From Cyanobium sp. PLM2.Bin73 (lineage in GTDB: Bacteria > Cyanobacteriota > Cyanobacteriia > PCC-6307 > Cyanobiaceae), in the NCBI GenBank assembly GCA_007694915.1, contig REEV01000060.1:1-39124 (forward strand): a stretch of 39,124 bases of DNA. The letters are read 5' to 3'. Below are positions 1 through 8,839 of this stretch, piece after piece (the stretch's first letter is position 1; the number at the start of each line of letters is the position of its first letter). Below the pieces are notes generated by a model, which worked only from the letters and a program-made list of their open reading frames with translations, was not told where the DNA came from and did not search any database. Both the position numbers and the translations under genes were made by a program.

Positions 1-25
1 TCACGGTCTGCTGACGGTCGCCGCA

Positions 26-90
26 CCAGGCAAGACCGCGAACCTGTCTCTCCCACCCAGCCAGGCCGCGAACCTGCCTCTCCCACGCAG
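26..90. repeat. Imperfect tandem repeat, two units of about 30-35 bp
   Basis: Positions 26-60 and 61-90 are two copies of one unit, differing by a 5-bp gap and two substitutions. They lie upstream of the rRNA methyltransferase in a frame that stays open to the left edge. They are either non-coding spacer DNA or part of an N-terminal extension of that gene; the sequence does not decide. Confidence 0.6.
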
Positions 91-186
91 TCCGTCTCCC
101 GCACGCACCCCTCCCGTACGCACCACGTCGGTCCCACGTCTTCTTCCGGCTCGCCCGAGCTGATCACCAGTCGCCGCAACCCCCTG

Positions 187-987
187 GTGAGCCGGCTCCG
201 CGCCCTGCATGACCCACGGGGCCGGCGCGACCAGGGCCTGCGGCTGCTCGAAGGCACCCACCTGCTGCAGGAGGTCCTGCGCCTGGGCCTCAGGCCCGTG
301 CATCTGCTGGCCACCGAGGACTGGGCGGCGGCCCATGGTCAACTGCTCGAACGGCTGCCTGGCGGTTGCCGGCTCCAGCCGGTGAGTGCGGAGGTGCTGG
401 AGGCCGTGGCCACCACCCGCCATCCCGATGGCGTGGTGCTGACCCTGCCGCTGCCCGAGGAACCTCAGGCCTCGGGCCCCTCCACCGGCAGCGAGGGCCT
501 GGTGCTGGCCCTGGACACGATTCAGGACCCCGGCAACCTCGGCACGCTGATGCGCACCGCCCTGGCGGCCGGGGTCGACGCCCTGTGGCTGGCCGACGGG
601 GCCGATCCCCACCAGCCCAAGGTGCTGCGCGCCTCAGCCGGCGCCGCCCTCGGCCTGCCTCTGTGGCGTGCGTCCCGACCGGCGTTGGCGGCCCAGCTGG
701 AGCGCTCGCGTGCCGCTGGGGTGCAGCTGGTGGCCACCCAGCCCCCCCACAGCGGCGCCCCGCCCTACTGGAGCCTCGACTGGTGCCGCCCCACCGTGCT
801 GCTGCTGGGCAGCGAGGGTGCGGGCCTGGCGCCGGAGCTGCTGGCGCTGGCCAGCCATCGGGTCACCATTCCCCACCACCCCGCAGTGGAGTCGCTGAAC
901 GTGGCGGTGGCGGCGGCGCCGCTGCTGCTGGAGCGCCAGCGCCAGCAGTTGTTCCGGCAACAGTTGGGCCAGCAACCGGGCCGCTGA
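187..987 (+). CDS. SpoU/TrmH-family RNA 2'-O-methyltransferase
   Basis: A SAM-dependent methyltransferase of the SpoU (SPOUT, knotted) superfamily, expected to methylate a ribose in rRNA or tRNA in the cytoplasm. The three family motifs are present in order: DTIQDPGNLGTLMRTA, LLLGSEGAGLAPELL and VTIPHHPAVESLNVAVAAAP, which form the SAM-binding knot. The N-terminal substrate-binding region is also recognisable (LLEGTHLLQE). The position given is the first conventional start, a GTG. The conserved family opening (ITSRRNPLV) is encoded just upstream, from 163, so translation probably starts earlier: at a CTG at 160, or beyond the left edge, since the frame has no stop back to base 1. The target nucleotide cannot be told from sequence. 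lpdA follows after a 60-bp gap. Confidence 0.9.
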   Translation: MSRLRALHDPRGRRDQGLRLLEGTHLLQEVLRLGLRPVHLLATEDWAAAHGQLLERLPGGCRLQPVSAEVLEAVATTRHPDGVVLTLPLPEEPQASGPSTGSEGLVLALDTIQDPGNLGTLMRTALAAGVDALWLADGADPHQPKVLRASAGAALGLPLWRASRPALAAQLERSRAAGVQLVATQPPHSGAPPYWSLDWCRPTVLLLGSEGAGLAPELLALASHRVTIPHHPAVESLNVAVAAAPLLLERQRQQLFRQQLGQQPGR

Positions 988-1047
988 GGCACCGCTGGTT
1001 CTCTCCCCCCCGGCGGGGGAGAATGCCTGCCAGCAGATCCCGGCCCC

Positions 1048-2502
1048 GTGAGCGACGCCATTTCCCGCGACAGCTTCGATTTCGACGTGATCGTGATCGG
1101 TGCCGGCTATGGCGGCTTCGACGCGGCCAAGCACGCTGCTGAGCATGGATTGCGGGTCGCCATCGTCGAATCGCGCGACATGGGCGGCACCTGCGTCAAC
1201 CGCGGCTGCGTGCCCTCCAAGGCCCTGCTGGCGGCCAGCGGCCGGGTGCGGGAGCTGGCCGACGCCGAGCACCTGGCCGGCTTCGGCATCCATGCCGCCC
1301 CGGTGCGCTTCGAGCGCCAGAAGATCGCCGACCACGCCAACCAGCTGGTGGCCACGATCCGCGCCAACCTCACCAAGACCCTGGAGCGGGCCGGCGCCAC
1401 GATCCTGCGCGGCACCGGCCGGTTGGCGGGCCACCAGCAGGTGACCGTGCGCGAGAGCGGCAGCGGCGTGGAGCGCACCTATTCCGCCGGCGACGTGATC
1501 CTGGCCACCGGCTCGGAGCCCTTTGTGCCCCGCGGCATCGAAACCGACGGCCGCACCGTGTTCACCAGCGACGAGGCGGTGAATTTGGAGTGGCTGCCGC
1601 GCTGGCTGGCGATCATCGGCAGCGGCTACATCGGCCTGGAGTTCGCCGATGTCTACACCGCCCTGGGCTGTGAGGTCACGATGATCGAGGCCCTCGATCG
1701 GGTGATGCCCACCTTCGATCCCGACATCGCCAAGATCGCCGCCCGCCACCTCATCGATGGCCGCGACATCGACGCCCGCGCCGGCGTGCTGGCCCGCAAG
1801 GTGACCCCCGGCTGCCCGGTGACGATCGAGCTGGCCGACATGGCCACCAAGGAGCTGGTGGACACCCTGGAGGTGGATGCGGTGCTGGTGGCCACGGGCC
1901 GGGTGCCGAGCAGCGCCGCCCTCAACCTGGCGGCCGTGGGGGTGGACACCGAGCGCGGTTTCATCCCGGTGGACGACCACATGCGGGTGCTGGCGGGCGG
2001 CGAACCCGTGCCGCACCTGTGGGCCGTGGGCGACGTGACCGGCAAGATGATGCTGGCCCACACGGCTGCTGCCCAGGGCACCGTGGCGATCGACAACATC
2101 CTGGGCCACTCCCGCCAGATCGACTACCGTTCGATCCCGGCCGCCACCTTCACCCACCCGGAGATCAGTTCGGTGGGCCTGAGCGAGGCCGACGCCAAGG
2201 CCCTCGCCGCCCAGGACGGCTTTGAGCTGGGGTCGGTGCGCAGCTATTTCAAGGCCAACTCCAAGGCCCTGGCCGAGCTGGAGAGCGACGGCCTGATGAA
2301 GCTGCTGTTCAACAAGAGCAGCGGTGAGGTGCTCGGCGCCCACATCTACGGCCTGCACGCGGCCGACCTGATCCAGGAGATCGCCAACGCCGTGGCCCGC
2401 CGCCAGAGCGTGGTGCAGCTGGCCAGCGAGGTGCACACCCACCCCACCCTCAGCGAGGTGGTGGAAGTGGCCTACAAGCAGGCCGCCACAGCTGTTGCGT
2501 AA
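1048..2502 (+). CDS. lpdA: Dihydrolipoyl dehydrogenase (E3)
   Basis: This flavoprotein reoxidises dihydrolipoamide with NAD+ and serves as E3 of the pyruvate dehydrogenase complex and of glycine cleavage. It has 484 residues, the normal family length. The N-terminal FAD fold has VIGAGYGGFDAAKHA, followed by the redox-active disulfide GGTCVNRGCVPSK (Cys49 and Cys54). A second nucleotide-binding glycine motif, IIGSGYIGLEFA, marks the NAD domain. WAVGDVTG contacts FAD, and the C-terminal interface domain ends with the catalytic His-Glu pair in HTHPTLSE. Start is GTG; no strong ribosome-binding site is seen, which is common in this group. The stop codon lies inside the first unit of a 20-bp triple repeat. 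Confidence 0.96.
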   Translation: MSDAISRDSFDFDVIVIGAGYGGFDAAKHAAEHGLRVAIVESRDMGGTCVNRGCVPSKALLAASGRVRELADAEHLAGFGIHAAPVRFERQKIADHANQLVATIRANLTKTLERAGATILRGTGRLAGHQQVTVRESGSGVERTYSAGDVILATGSEPFVPRGIETDGRTVFTSDEAVNLEWLPRWLAIIGSGYIGLEFADVYTALGCEVTMIEALDRVMPTFDPDIAKIAARHLIDGRDIDARAGVLARKVTPGCPVTIELADMATKELVDTLEVDAVLVATGRVPSSAALNLAAVGVDTERGFIPVDDHMRVLAGGEPVPHLWAVGDVTGKMMLAHTAAAQGTVAIDNILGHSRQIDYRSIPAATFTHPEISSVGLSEADAKALAAQDGFELGSVRSYFKANSKALAELESDGLMKLLFNKSSGEVLGAHIYGLHAADLIQEIANAVARRQSVVQLASEVHTHPTLSEVVEVAYKQAATAVA

Positions 2503-2550
2503 CGCACACGGCTGTTGCATAACGCACACGGCTGTTGCGTAACGCACTCA
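2491..2550. repeat. Three exact-length tandem 20-bp units over the lpdA stop
   Basis: Units at 2491-2510, 2511-2530 and 2531-2550 begin gctgttgcgtaacgcac and differ at one central base and at the last few bases. The first unit encodes the last residues and the TAA of lpdA. Units 1 and 3 contain TGCGT-A-ACGCA, an inverted repeat, so the array could act as a protein-binding site or a weak RNA structure ahead of trpC. It may equally be replication slippage with no function. Confidence 0.85.
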
Positions 2551-2589
2551 GCCGGCACCCCTACCATCGACTCCTGACGCACTGCCCTG

Positions 2590-3474
2590 TTGGAGATCCG
2601 CCGCCGGCCCCCCAATCCCTCGGTGCGGGTGGCTCACCTGGAATACGGGATTCCCCATGAGGAGGGGGAACCCCGCTCCATCCTCGAGAAGATCGTTTGG
2701 GAGAAAGACCGGGAGGTGGCCAGCGCCCGCGAGCGGGTGAGTCTGGAGAAACTGCGCGCCCAGGTGGCCGACCTGCCCCCCACCCGCGACTTCATCGCCG
2801 CCCTGCGGGCCAGCTGCCGCAAGCCGGCGGTGATCGCCGAAGTGAAGAAGGCCAGCCCCAGCAAGGGCGTGATCCGCGAACACTTCGAGCCGGAGGCCAT
2901 CGCCCGGGGCTACGCCGAAGGCGGTGCCAGCTGCCTGTCGGTGCTCACCGACAAGGCCTTCTTCCAGGGGGGCTTCGAGGTGCTGGTGCAGGTGCGCCAG
3001 GTGGTGGAGCTGCCCCTGCTGTGCAAGGACTTCATCCTCAGCCCCTACCAGCTGTTCCAGGCCCGGGCGGCGGGCGCCGACGCGGCCCTGCTGATCGCCG
3101 CCATCCTCAGAGACACCGACCTGGCCTACCTGCTCAAGGCCGCCCGTGGCCTGGGGCTCACCCCCCTGGTGGAGGTGCATGACGCCGCCGAGATGGAGCG
3201 GGCCCTGGCCCTCGATGGGGTGCAGCTGATCGGCATCAACAACCGCGATCTGGCCAGCTTCCACACCGACCTGGCCACCACCGAGCAGCTCATGGCCCGC
3301 TACGGCGAATCCCTGCGCGCCAAGGGCTGCCTGCTGGTGAGCGAATCGGGGCTGTTCAGCCGCGCCGATCTCGACCGCGCGCTCGACGCCGGCGCTGACG
3401 CGGTGCTGGTTGGGGAGGCGCTGATGCGCCAGAGCGATGTCACCAGCGCCCTGCAAACCCTGATCGAGGGGTGA
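2590..3474 (+). CDS. trpC: Indole-3-glycerol-phosphate synthase
   Basis: This enzyme closes the indole ring in tryptophan biosynthesis, converting carboxyphenylamino-deoxyribulose phosphate to indole-3-glycerol phosphate. It is a monofunctional TIM barrel of 294 residues. Visible family signatures are [13 protein letters not shown] (catalytic lysine and phosphate loop), [15 protein letters not shown] and VSESGLF. The N-terminal extension before the barrel, beginning [10 protein letters not shown], is typical of cyanobacterial TrpC and supports the TTG start; the next in-frame ATG would remove it. The stop overlaps the start of the following flavoprotein by 4 bp (GTGA), which implies translational coupling. 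No other trp gene is nearby, so the pathway is dispersed here as in other cyanobacteria. Confidence 0.95.
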   Translation: MEIRRRPPNPSVRVAHLEYGIPHEEGEPRSILEKIVWEKDREVASARERVSLEKLRAQVADLPPTRDFIAALRASCRKPAVIAEVKKASPSKGVIREHFEPEAIARGYAEGGASCLSVLTDKAFFQGGFEVLVQVRQVVELPLLCKDFILSPYQLFQARAAGADAALLIAAILRDTDLAYLLKAARGLGLTPLVEVHDAAEMERALALDGVQLIGINNRDLASFHTDLATTEQLMARYGESLRAKGCLLVSESGLFSRADLDRALDAGADAVLVGEALMRQSDVTSALQTLIEG

Positions 3475-4745
3475 TGACGATGGTCGACCTGGTGGTGGTG
3501 GGCGCCGGGCCCGCTGGGGCGATGGCCGCGGCCACCGCCGCCCGCGCCGGTCTGGAGGTCGTGCTGCTGGAGAAGCGCCGGCTGCCGCGCCACAAACCCT
3601 GCGGCGGCGGCCTGCCGGTGCCGGTGCAGACGGAGCTGCTGGATCTGGTGCCCGAGGCGGTGGTGGACACCCGGGTGCGGCACATGCGCCACAGCTGGCG
3701 GTTCGCTGAGGCGGTGGAGGCGGCGATCGATCCGCCCGGCACCGCCCCTGAGCGATCGCGGGGGCTGTGGATGGTGCAGCGGCCCCGCTTTGATCAGGCC
3801 CTGGTGCGGCGGGCCGCCGCCGCCGGCGCCCGGGTACTCGAGGGCAACAGCTTCTGCGCCCTGGAGCCCACCAGCGCCGGCGTGGAGCTGCGGGTGCTGC
3901 AGCGCGATCCGGATGGGGGCCCTGCCCACGAGCGCCGGCTGCGGGCCCGCCACGTGGTCGGCGCCGACGGTGCCGCCGGTGCCGTGGCCGCCAGCGTGGG
4001 CCTGCGGCCCGACCCCCGCGTGGCCCTGGCCATCGAACTGGAGGTGCCCCACCAGTGGGATCCGGCCGATCCGCTGCTGCGGCCCGATCTGCTCCATCTC
4101 GACTACGGCGTGCTGCGCCGCGGCTATGGCTGGGTGTTCCCCAAGGCCGACCACCTCAACATCGGCGCCGGGGTGTTCCACGGCCGCGTGCGCGATGTGC
4201 GTCGCGATCCCGGGGCGCGGGCCCGCATCCGGGCGGCCATCGATGGCTACGCCGCCGCCCTGGGGGTGGATCCGGCCCGGCTGACGGGGCTGCGGGCCCA
4301 CGCCCACCCGCTGCCGTTCTGGGATGGCCCCGAGCCCCTGCACAGCCCCGATGGCCGGGTGCTGCTGGTGGGAGATGCGGCCGGGCTGATCAACCCCCTG
4401 TTCGGCGACGGGCTGTTTCATGCCATCCGCAGCGGCCGGCTGGCCGCCGAGGCGCTGCTGGCCGGCGATCCCCTCAGCCACACCGCCCGGGTGCACGACC
4501 TGCTGGCCGGCGACTTCGAAGCCGCCCGGCGCCTGGCCCGGCTGTTCTACGGCCTGCCCGGCCTCACCTACCGCTACGGCATCCGCCAGCCCCGCGCCAC
4601 GGCCCTGGCGGTGCGCCTGCTGGGCGGGGAGATCCCCTTCCAGGGTCTGGGCCGCCGGGCCCTGCGCCGCATCGCCGAGGGCCTGCTGGCCGACCTTCTC
4701 CCCGGCGCAAAAAAAACGCCCCGCAGGATCTGCGGGGCGCCGTAG
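3471..4745 (+). CDS. Geranylgeranyl-reductase-family FAD oxidoreductase
   Basis: A 424-residue flavoprotein with the Rossmann FAD motif at the N-terminus ([20 protein letters not shown]), the family KPCGGGLP segment around residue 45, and the second FAD motif [14 protein letters not shown] towards the C-terminus. The family includes ChlP, which reduces geranylgeranyl chains of chlorophyll and tocopherol precursors, but it also holds paralogues of unknown substrate. The divergence from typical ChlP makes a paralogue more likely. Start is GTG at 3471, with in-frame ATGs at 3474 and 3480; it overlaps trpC by 4 bp. The last dozen codons run through the A-tract and hairpin that serve as terminator for the convergent rpsD, so the C-terminal residues [11 protein letters not shown] are set by an RNA structure on the other strand. 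Confidence 0.85.
   Translation: MMTMVDLVVVGAGPAGAMAAATAARAGLEVVLLEKRRLPRHKPCGGGLPVPVQTELLDLVPEAVVDTRVRHMRHSWRFAEAVEAAIDPPGTAPERSRGLWMVQRPRFDQALVRRAAAAGARVLEGNSFCALEPTSAGVELRVLQRDPDGGPAHERRLRARHVVGADGAAGAVAASVGLRPDPRVALAIELEVPHQWDPADPLLRPDLLHLDYGVLRRGYGWVFPKADHLNIGAGVFHGRVRDVRRDPGARARIRAAIDGYAAALGVDPARLTGLRAHAHPLPFWDGPEPLHSPDGRVLLVGDAAGLINPLFGDGLFHAIRSGRLAAEALLAGDPLSHTARVHDLLAGDFEAARRLARLFYGLPGLTYRYGIRQPRATALAVRLLGGEIPFQGLGRRALRRIAEGLLADLLPGAKKTPRRICGAP
4709..4739 (-). terminator. Rho-independent terminator of rpsD
   Basis: On the minus strand a perfect 10-bp GC stem (arms 4717-4726 and 4730-4739, loop of 3 nt) is followed by eight T (4709-4716). It lies 59 bp past the rpsD stop and inside the 3' end of the opposing flavoprotein gene. 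A second inverted repeat, 4757-4763 with 4772-4778, precedes it in the direction of transcription. Confidence 0.9.
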
Positions 4746-4797
4746 CTGGGGGCGTGGAGCTGGGACCGGGACCAGCTCTGGGGGTGAAGCGGAGGCC

Positions 4798-5406
4798 TCA
4801 GACCTTGCGGGAGTAGAACTCCACCACCAGCAATTCGTTGATCTCCAGGGCGACCCACTCGCGTTCGCACTTGCCGATCACCTTGGCGCTGAACTTGGCC
4901 TTGTCGAATTCCAGGTGCGGCGGCACGTTGGCCAGACCCGGGAACTCCAGGTTGGTCTCGGCCAGTTTCTTGCTCTGCTTGCGCTCGCGGATGGCCACCA
5001 CATCACCGGGTTTGCACTGGTAGCTGGCGATGTCCACGGGCCGGCCGTTCACGGTCACATGGCCGTGGTTCACGAGCTGACGGGCGCCGGGCACGGTGGG
5101 GCCGAAGCCGAGGCGGAAGCAGATGTTGTCGAGACGGTTCTCGAGCAGTTTGAGCAGGTTGGTTCCGCTGGAACCTCCCTGGGCGCGGGCTTTCTTGACG
5201 TAGCGGACGAGTTGCCGCTCGGAGATGCCGTAGTTGAAGCGAAGCTTCTGCTTCTCTTCCAGGCGGATGGCGTATTCGGAGCGCTTGCGACGGGCTTGGC
5301 CGTGCTGACCGGGGGGATAAGACCGCTTGGCGGACTTACGGGTGAGACCGGGAAGGTCTCCCAAGCGCCGCGTGATCCTCAGGCGAGGGCCGCGGTAGCG
5401 AGACAT
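4798..5406 (-). CDS. rpsD: 30S ribosomal protein S4
   Basis: A primary 16S rRNA-binding protein needed for early assembly of the small subunit and for decoding accuracy. It has 202 residues, normal length. The start at 5406 gives the family N-terminus [20 protein letters not shown]; the open frame upstream of it is not conserved protein. The N-terminal domain lacks the four-cysteine zinc site found in some bacteria, as is usual for cyanobacteria and plastids. The S4 RNA-binding domain follows ([18 protein letters not shown], then [15 protein letters not shown]). The gene stands alone, outside any ribosomal protein operon, with its own terminator downstream. Its start codon overlaps an opposing ATG (5405) in the yidD frame. 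Confidence 0.98.
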   Translation of the reverse strand: MSRYRGPRLRITRRLGDLPGLTRKSAKRSYPPGQHGQARRKRSEYAIRLEEKQKLRFNYGISERQLVRYVKKARAQGGSSGTNLLKLLENRLDNICFRLGFGPTVPGARQLVNHGHVTVNGRPVDIASYQCKPGDVVAIRERKQSKKLAETNLEFPGLANVPPHLEFDKAKFSAKVIGKCEREWVALEINELLVVEFYSRKV

Positions 5407-5482
5407 GAAGACGGTTCGAAGGACAGGGTCGCTGACGCCGCCGGGCATCGGCCATGCTGGGGACAGCCCCGCCGGCCGTGCG

Positions 5483-5821
5483 TTGCAACGCCAACGATCG
5501 ATTCTATCCGTCGGCCCCCGCTCCCTCGGTCTGCCCTCAGAGCCCGGGCTGGGCGCGCTGGCCGGCTCCACGGCCCAGAGCGCCGGTCCGAGTCCGGCCA
5601 CCCGCCTGGTGGCGCTGCTGCTGCTGGGCCTGATCCAGTTCTACCGGCGCTGGATCTCGCCCCTGATCGGGCCGCGCTGCCGCTTCATCCCCAGCTGCAG
5701 CGCCTATGGCCTGGAGGCCATCAGCCGCCATGGACCCTGGCGTGGGGGCTGGCTCACCCTGCGCCGTCTGCTGCGCTGCCATCCCTTCAGCCGCTGCGGC
5801 TGTGACCCGGTGCCGGACTGA
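5483..5821 (+). CDS. yidD: YidD-family membrane protein insertion factor
   Basis: A small membrane-associated protein that assists YidC-dependent insertion of inner or thylakoid membrane proteins. The hallmark core is present: [16 protein letters not shown], then [12 protein letters not shown] with conserved cysteine, and [18 protein letters not shown] short hydrophobic stretch ([12 protein letters not shown]) precedes it. The start is unsettled: ATG 5405 gives 138 aa but overlaps the rpsD start region; TTG 5483 gives 112 aa; GTG 5609 gives 70 aa, closest to the usual family length of 70-90. The stop overlaps the next ATG by 1 bp, so it is probably co-translated with the glutaredoxin-like gene. 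yidC itself lies about 12 kb away in the rpmH-rnpA cluster. Confidence 0.9.
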   Translation: MQRQRSILSVGPRSLGLPSEPGLGALAGSTAQSAGPSPATRLVALLLLGLIQFYRRWISPLIGPRCRFIPSCSAYGLEAISRHGPWRGGWLTLRRLLRCHPFSRCGCDPVPD

Positions 5822-6108
5822 TGGACGCCCCGCTGCCCCCCCTGCTGCTCTACAGCCGCCAGGGCTGTTGCCTGTGTGAGGGGCTGGAGCAGAAACTGCG
5901 GGCCCTCGTGCCGGCCCCATCGCTCACGGTGGTGGATGTGGACGACGATCCCGCCCTGCAGGCGCGCTTCGGCCTGGAGGTGCCGGTGCTGCTGCTGCTC
6001 AACGAGGGCGGTGCACCCCGCCAGCTGCCCCGGGTGCCTCCCCGGCTGCAGGGAGCGCAGCTGCGGCACTGGCTGACGCGCCACGCCGTGGAGCCTCCCC
6101 GCGCCTAG
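5821..6108 (+). CDS. Glutaredoxin-like (DUF836) thiol protein
   Basis: A 95-residue protein with a thioredoxin-fold layout: an N-terminal strand [15 protein letters not shown] carrying a CxxC pair (CCLC, near residues 16-20), a central strand [12 protein letters not shown], and a cis-proline strand VPVLLLL. This pattern matches the DUF836 glutaredoxin-like family common in cyanobacteria, of uncertain redox partner. The ATG overlaps the yidD stop by 1 bp, and murE follows after 26 bp, so the three may form one transcript. No signal peptide is seen, so it should be cytoplasmic. Confidence 0.85.
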   Translation: MDAPLPPLLLYSRQGCCLCEGLEQKLRALVPAPSLTVVDVDDDPALQARFGLEVPVLLLLNEGGAPRQLPRVPPRLQGAQLRHWLTRHAVEPPRA

Positions 6109-6134
6109 AAAGGCCCATCGCCATCCGGTCGGTC

Positions 6135-7640
6135 ATGACCTGCCCGCTCCACTCCCTTCTCCACCAGGTGGGTCTGGAGGCCCCGGCCGAGCTGGCCGGG
6201 GCCGAGGTGCAGCGGTTGAGCTGTGATTCCCGCCGCGCCGGCCCCGGCACCGTGTTCATCGGCCTGCCCGGCACCCAGGTGGATGGGGGCCGCTTCTGGC
6301 GCCAGGCCCTGGCCGACGGGGCCGTCGCTGCGGTGATCAGCCCGGCAGCGGCCGCCGCGGAGCCGCCGGCGGCCCACGACCCGGTGCTGGTGGTGAGCGA
6401 ACCGGTGGCCCGCTGGGCCGGCCTGCTGGCCGCCGCCTTCTGGGGGCTACCCAGCCGGCGCCTCAGCCTGATCGGGGTGACCGGCACCAACGGCAAAACC
6501 ACCACCACCCATCTGATCGAGCACCTGGCGGCGGCCAGTGGCCAGCCAGCGGCGCTGTTCGGCACGCTGGTGAACCGCTGGCCCGGCCACAGCGTCACCG
6601 CCCAGCACACCACCGCCTTCGCCGACCTGCTGCAGATGCAGCTGGCCCAGGCGGCCGACAGTGGCGCCCGGCTGGCGGCCATGGAGGTGAGCTCCCACGC
6701 CCTCGACCAGCAGCGGGTGGCGGGCTGCCGCTTCGCCGGCGCGGCCTTCACCAACCTCACCCAGGACCACCTCGACTACCACCCGTCGATGGAGGCCTAC
6801 TTCGAAGCCAAGGCCCTGCTGTTCGCCGAGCCCCTGCTCAGTACTGACGGCCGCCCCCGGGCGGTGGTGAACAGCGACGACAGCTGGGGGGCGCGGCTGG
6901 CCGAGCGGCTGGGTCCCGCCTGCTGGCGCAGTTCGCTGCAGGATCCCGGCGCCGAGCTGTTCATCGATGAGCTGGTAATGGAGAGCCAGGGGGTGAGCGG
7001 CCGCCTGCGCACTCCCCTGGGCGAGGGGCGCTTCCACTCGCCCCTGGTGGGCCGCTTCAACCTCATGAATCTGCTTCAGGCGGTGGGGGTGCTGCAGCAG
7101 CAGGAGCTGCCTCTTGAGGGCCTGCTCGAGGGCCTGGCCAGCTTCCGGGGGGTGCCTGGTCGGATGGAGCGGGTGCAAGCGGGCAGCGGTGAGGGGCAGC
7201 CGGCTGTGCTGGTGGATTACGCCCACACCCCCGACGGTCTGGAGAACGCCCTGCAGGCCTGCCGGCCGTTCACCCGCGGGCGGCTGATCTGCGTGTTCGG
7301 CTGCGGCGGCGACCGCGACCGCAGCAAGCGACCGCAGATGGGCGGCATCGCCGCCCGCCTCGCCGACCGGGTGGTGGTGACCTCCGACAATCCCCGCACC
7401 GAAGACCCCAGCCGGATCCTCGATGACGTGGTGGCCGGTATCCCTGCTGACACCGACCTGCAGGTGGAGGGCGACCGGGCCGCCTCGATCGCCACCGCGA
7501 TCGCCAGCGCCGGGCCCGACGACCTGGTGCTGATCGCCGGCAAGGGCCATGAAGACTACCAGATCCTCGGCACCACCAAGATCCACTTCGACGATCGCGA
7601 GCAGGCGGAAAAGGCCCTGCGACAGCGGCGATCCGCTTGA
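6135..7640 (+). CDS. murE: UDP-MurNAc-L-Ala-D-Glu:meso-DAP ligase
   Basis: This enzyme adds the third residue, meso-diaminopimelate, to the peptidoglycan stem peptide in the cytoplasm, using ATP. It has 501 residues with the three Mur ligase domains: an N-terminal UDP-binding domain, a central ATPase domain with P-loop [12 protein letters not shown] (about 114-125), and a C-terminal domain. The tetrad DNPR at about residues 418-421 (DNPRTEDP) is the signature for meso-DAP rather than lysine. The late AGKGHEDYQ motif also fits. The start is an ATG 26 bp after the glutaredoxin-like gene. A 13-bp tandem duplication spans its stop codon. Confidence 0.97.
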   Translation: MTCPLHSLLHQVGLEAPAELAGAEVQRLSCDSRRAGPGTVFIGLPGTQVDGGRFWRQALADGAVAAVISPAAAAAEPPAAHDPVLVVSEPVARWAGLLAAAFWGLPSRRLSLIGVTGTNGKTTTTHLIEHLAAASGQPAALFGTLVNRWPGHSVTAQHTTAFADLLQMQLAQAADSGARLAAMEVSSHALDQQRVAGCRFAGAAFTNLTQDHLDYHPSMEAYFEAKALLFAEPLLSTDGRPRAVVNSDDSWGARLAERLGPACWRSSLQDPGAELFIDELVMESQGVSGRLRTPLGEGRFHSPLVGRFNLMNLLQAVGVLQQQELPLEGLLEGLASFRGVPGRMERVQAGSGEGQPAVLVDYAHTPDGLENALQACRPFTRGRLICVFGCGGDRDRSKRPQMGGIAARLADRVVVTSDNPRTEDPSRILDDVVAGIPADTDLQVEGDRAASIATAIASAGPDDLVLIAGKGHEDYQILGTTKIHFDDREQAEKALRQRRSA

Positions 7641-7658
7641 TCTACCCGCTTGATCTAC
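7633..7658. repeat. 13-bp exact tandem duplication over the murE stop
   Basis: The unit ccgcttgatctac occurs at 7633-7645 and again directly at 7646-7658. The first copy contains the murE TGA. Because 13 is not a multiple of three, the second copy is out of frame and does not extend the protein. An inverted repeat (cagggccc 7658-7665 with gggccctg 7683-7690) follows between the convergent genes and may help termination, though it lacks a T-run. Confidence 0.85.
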
Positions 7659-7691
7659 AGGGCCCTGAAGGAATTGGCCGCTGGGCCCTGC

Positions 7692-8456
7692 TCAGGGCTT
7701 GCGGACTGAGACGAACGAGCTGCTCTGGCGCAGGTTCAGATCGCTCTCCCGCACCCAGCCGCCACCGTCAACCTCCAGCCAGCCGTTGGCGCTCCGTCCG
7801 GTGAGGGAGACCATCTGGCCATTGCTCACCCGGCGGCGCACCAGAGAGTGCTGGTCGGCCAGTTCGTGGATTTCGGCCTGGCCATTCTGACCCTTGGCTG
7901 CAGCGATGAACGACTCCGCCGAGCGGCTGCCGATCGGTGGCCCATCAGCCCGGTACTGGAAGTCATCTGCATCACGGCCCCGCAGGACAGCCCAGCTCAG
8001 GCCGGCCAGGCCGATAGGCAGCAACAGCCACCAGCCCCGGCCCCGGTTGACGGCCTGAGCTGAATCTGCAGCGGTAGCCCTCGAGCGGGAGAAGTCCTGG
8101 CCGAAGTCGGTGCGCTCCGCACCCTGCTTCAGCTGGTCGGCCACTGCACCCAATTGACCCACCACGCCGCTTCTCGCGCTGAAGGGGCAGGTGAGCCGGG
8201 CCTGGTTGACACCGTCCTTGGTGAGGTCGAGGACGATTTCAACACGATCGGAGTCGATGGCCCGGCGGGAGACCACACTGGCTTGGTCGGTGAGCCAGCC
8301 CTGGCTGGCTGCTTGTTCGAGGCAGGCGGTTTCAGCCGTTTGGAGCATTTCAGCCGGGGTGCTGGCCCGTGCGCTGCCGCATGCGGCGACCAGCACGACG
8401 CCGGTGGCTGCGGTGAGCAACTGCCGGCGCAGTACCTGAGAGGTGACCGGGTTCAT
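7692..8456 (-). CDS. Probable lipoprotein with C-terminal SH3-like domain
   Basis: A 254-residue envelope protein of unknown function. The N-terminus is a signal peptide with a lipobox ending LVAAC (Cys26), so it is probably lipid-anchored. The middle part contains a cysteine pair region (about 45 and 90), then a hydrophobic segment GWWLLLPIGLAGLSWAVL near residue 145, which looks like a membrane helix. The C-terminal 70 residues (HSLVRRRVSNGQMVSLTGR, then GWLEVDGGGWVRESDL) resemble a bacterial SH3 domain, often a wall-binding module. It is convergent with murE. A lipid anchor plus a later transmembrane helix is unusual, so the topology is uncertain. Confidence 0.75.
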   Translation of the reverse strand: MNPVTSQVLRRQLLTAATGVVLVAACGSARASTPAEMLQTAETACLEQAASQGWLTDQASVVSRRAIDSDRVEIVLDLTKDGVNQARLTCPFSARSGVVGQLGAVADQLKQGAERTDFGQDFSRSRATAADSAQAVNRGRGWWLLLPIGLAGLSWAVLRGRDADDFQYRADGPPIGSRSAESFIAAAKGQNGQAEIHELADQHSLVRRRVSNGQMVSLTGRSANGWLEVDGGGWVRESDLNLRQSSSFVSVRKP

Positions 8457-8839
8457 GATCAGGGGGGAGGGAATAGGCGTGGGTTACGAGAATTGAATCC
8501 TTCAGCAGCCTGAGGGCTCATGCAGGTTCTCCTCATCAGGACCGGCCGCTGTGCCGCGACGGCCCACCCACGGCTTCACCGTATTCCTGTCTGTACGAAT
8601 GGCAACACAATTGCGGGATCGGCCGCCGCCACTGTCCGGCAGGGGCCTTACCGCCCAGATCCGTTGGCCGAGAAGCGATCTGCTTGCCAAAACCTGCTGC
8701 TTCCGGGGCTGACCCTGCAGGCCAAGGCGCCGAAAATCCCACGCATTTTGCACAGTTCTGCGTTTGTTGTGTTAATGAGGCCTGACAGGGTCCCGCTCGG
8801 CCCCACCCGTTGGCTGGCAAACTTGCTACGTCATCGCAT
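8457..8839. other. Gene-free stretch between divergent genes
   Basis: These 383 bp separate the SH3 lipoprotein (minus) from aqpZ copy A (plus). They must carry promoters for both. A TTGCAC element occurs about 85 bp before the aqpZ ATG (ttttgcacagtt) and matches the -35-like element of copy B, but no good -10 follows at normal spacing. No RNA gene, repeat or convincing protein is seen. Confidence 0.5.

Noticed and set aside
634-2547. A 637-codon open frame on the minus strand
   Set aside because: It is antisense to the methyltransferase and lpdA, which have complete family motifs. Its low-complexity His/Gly/Gln composition is typical of a shadow frame.
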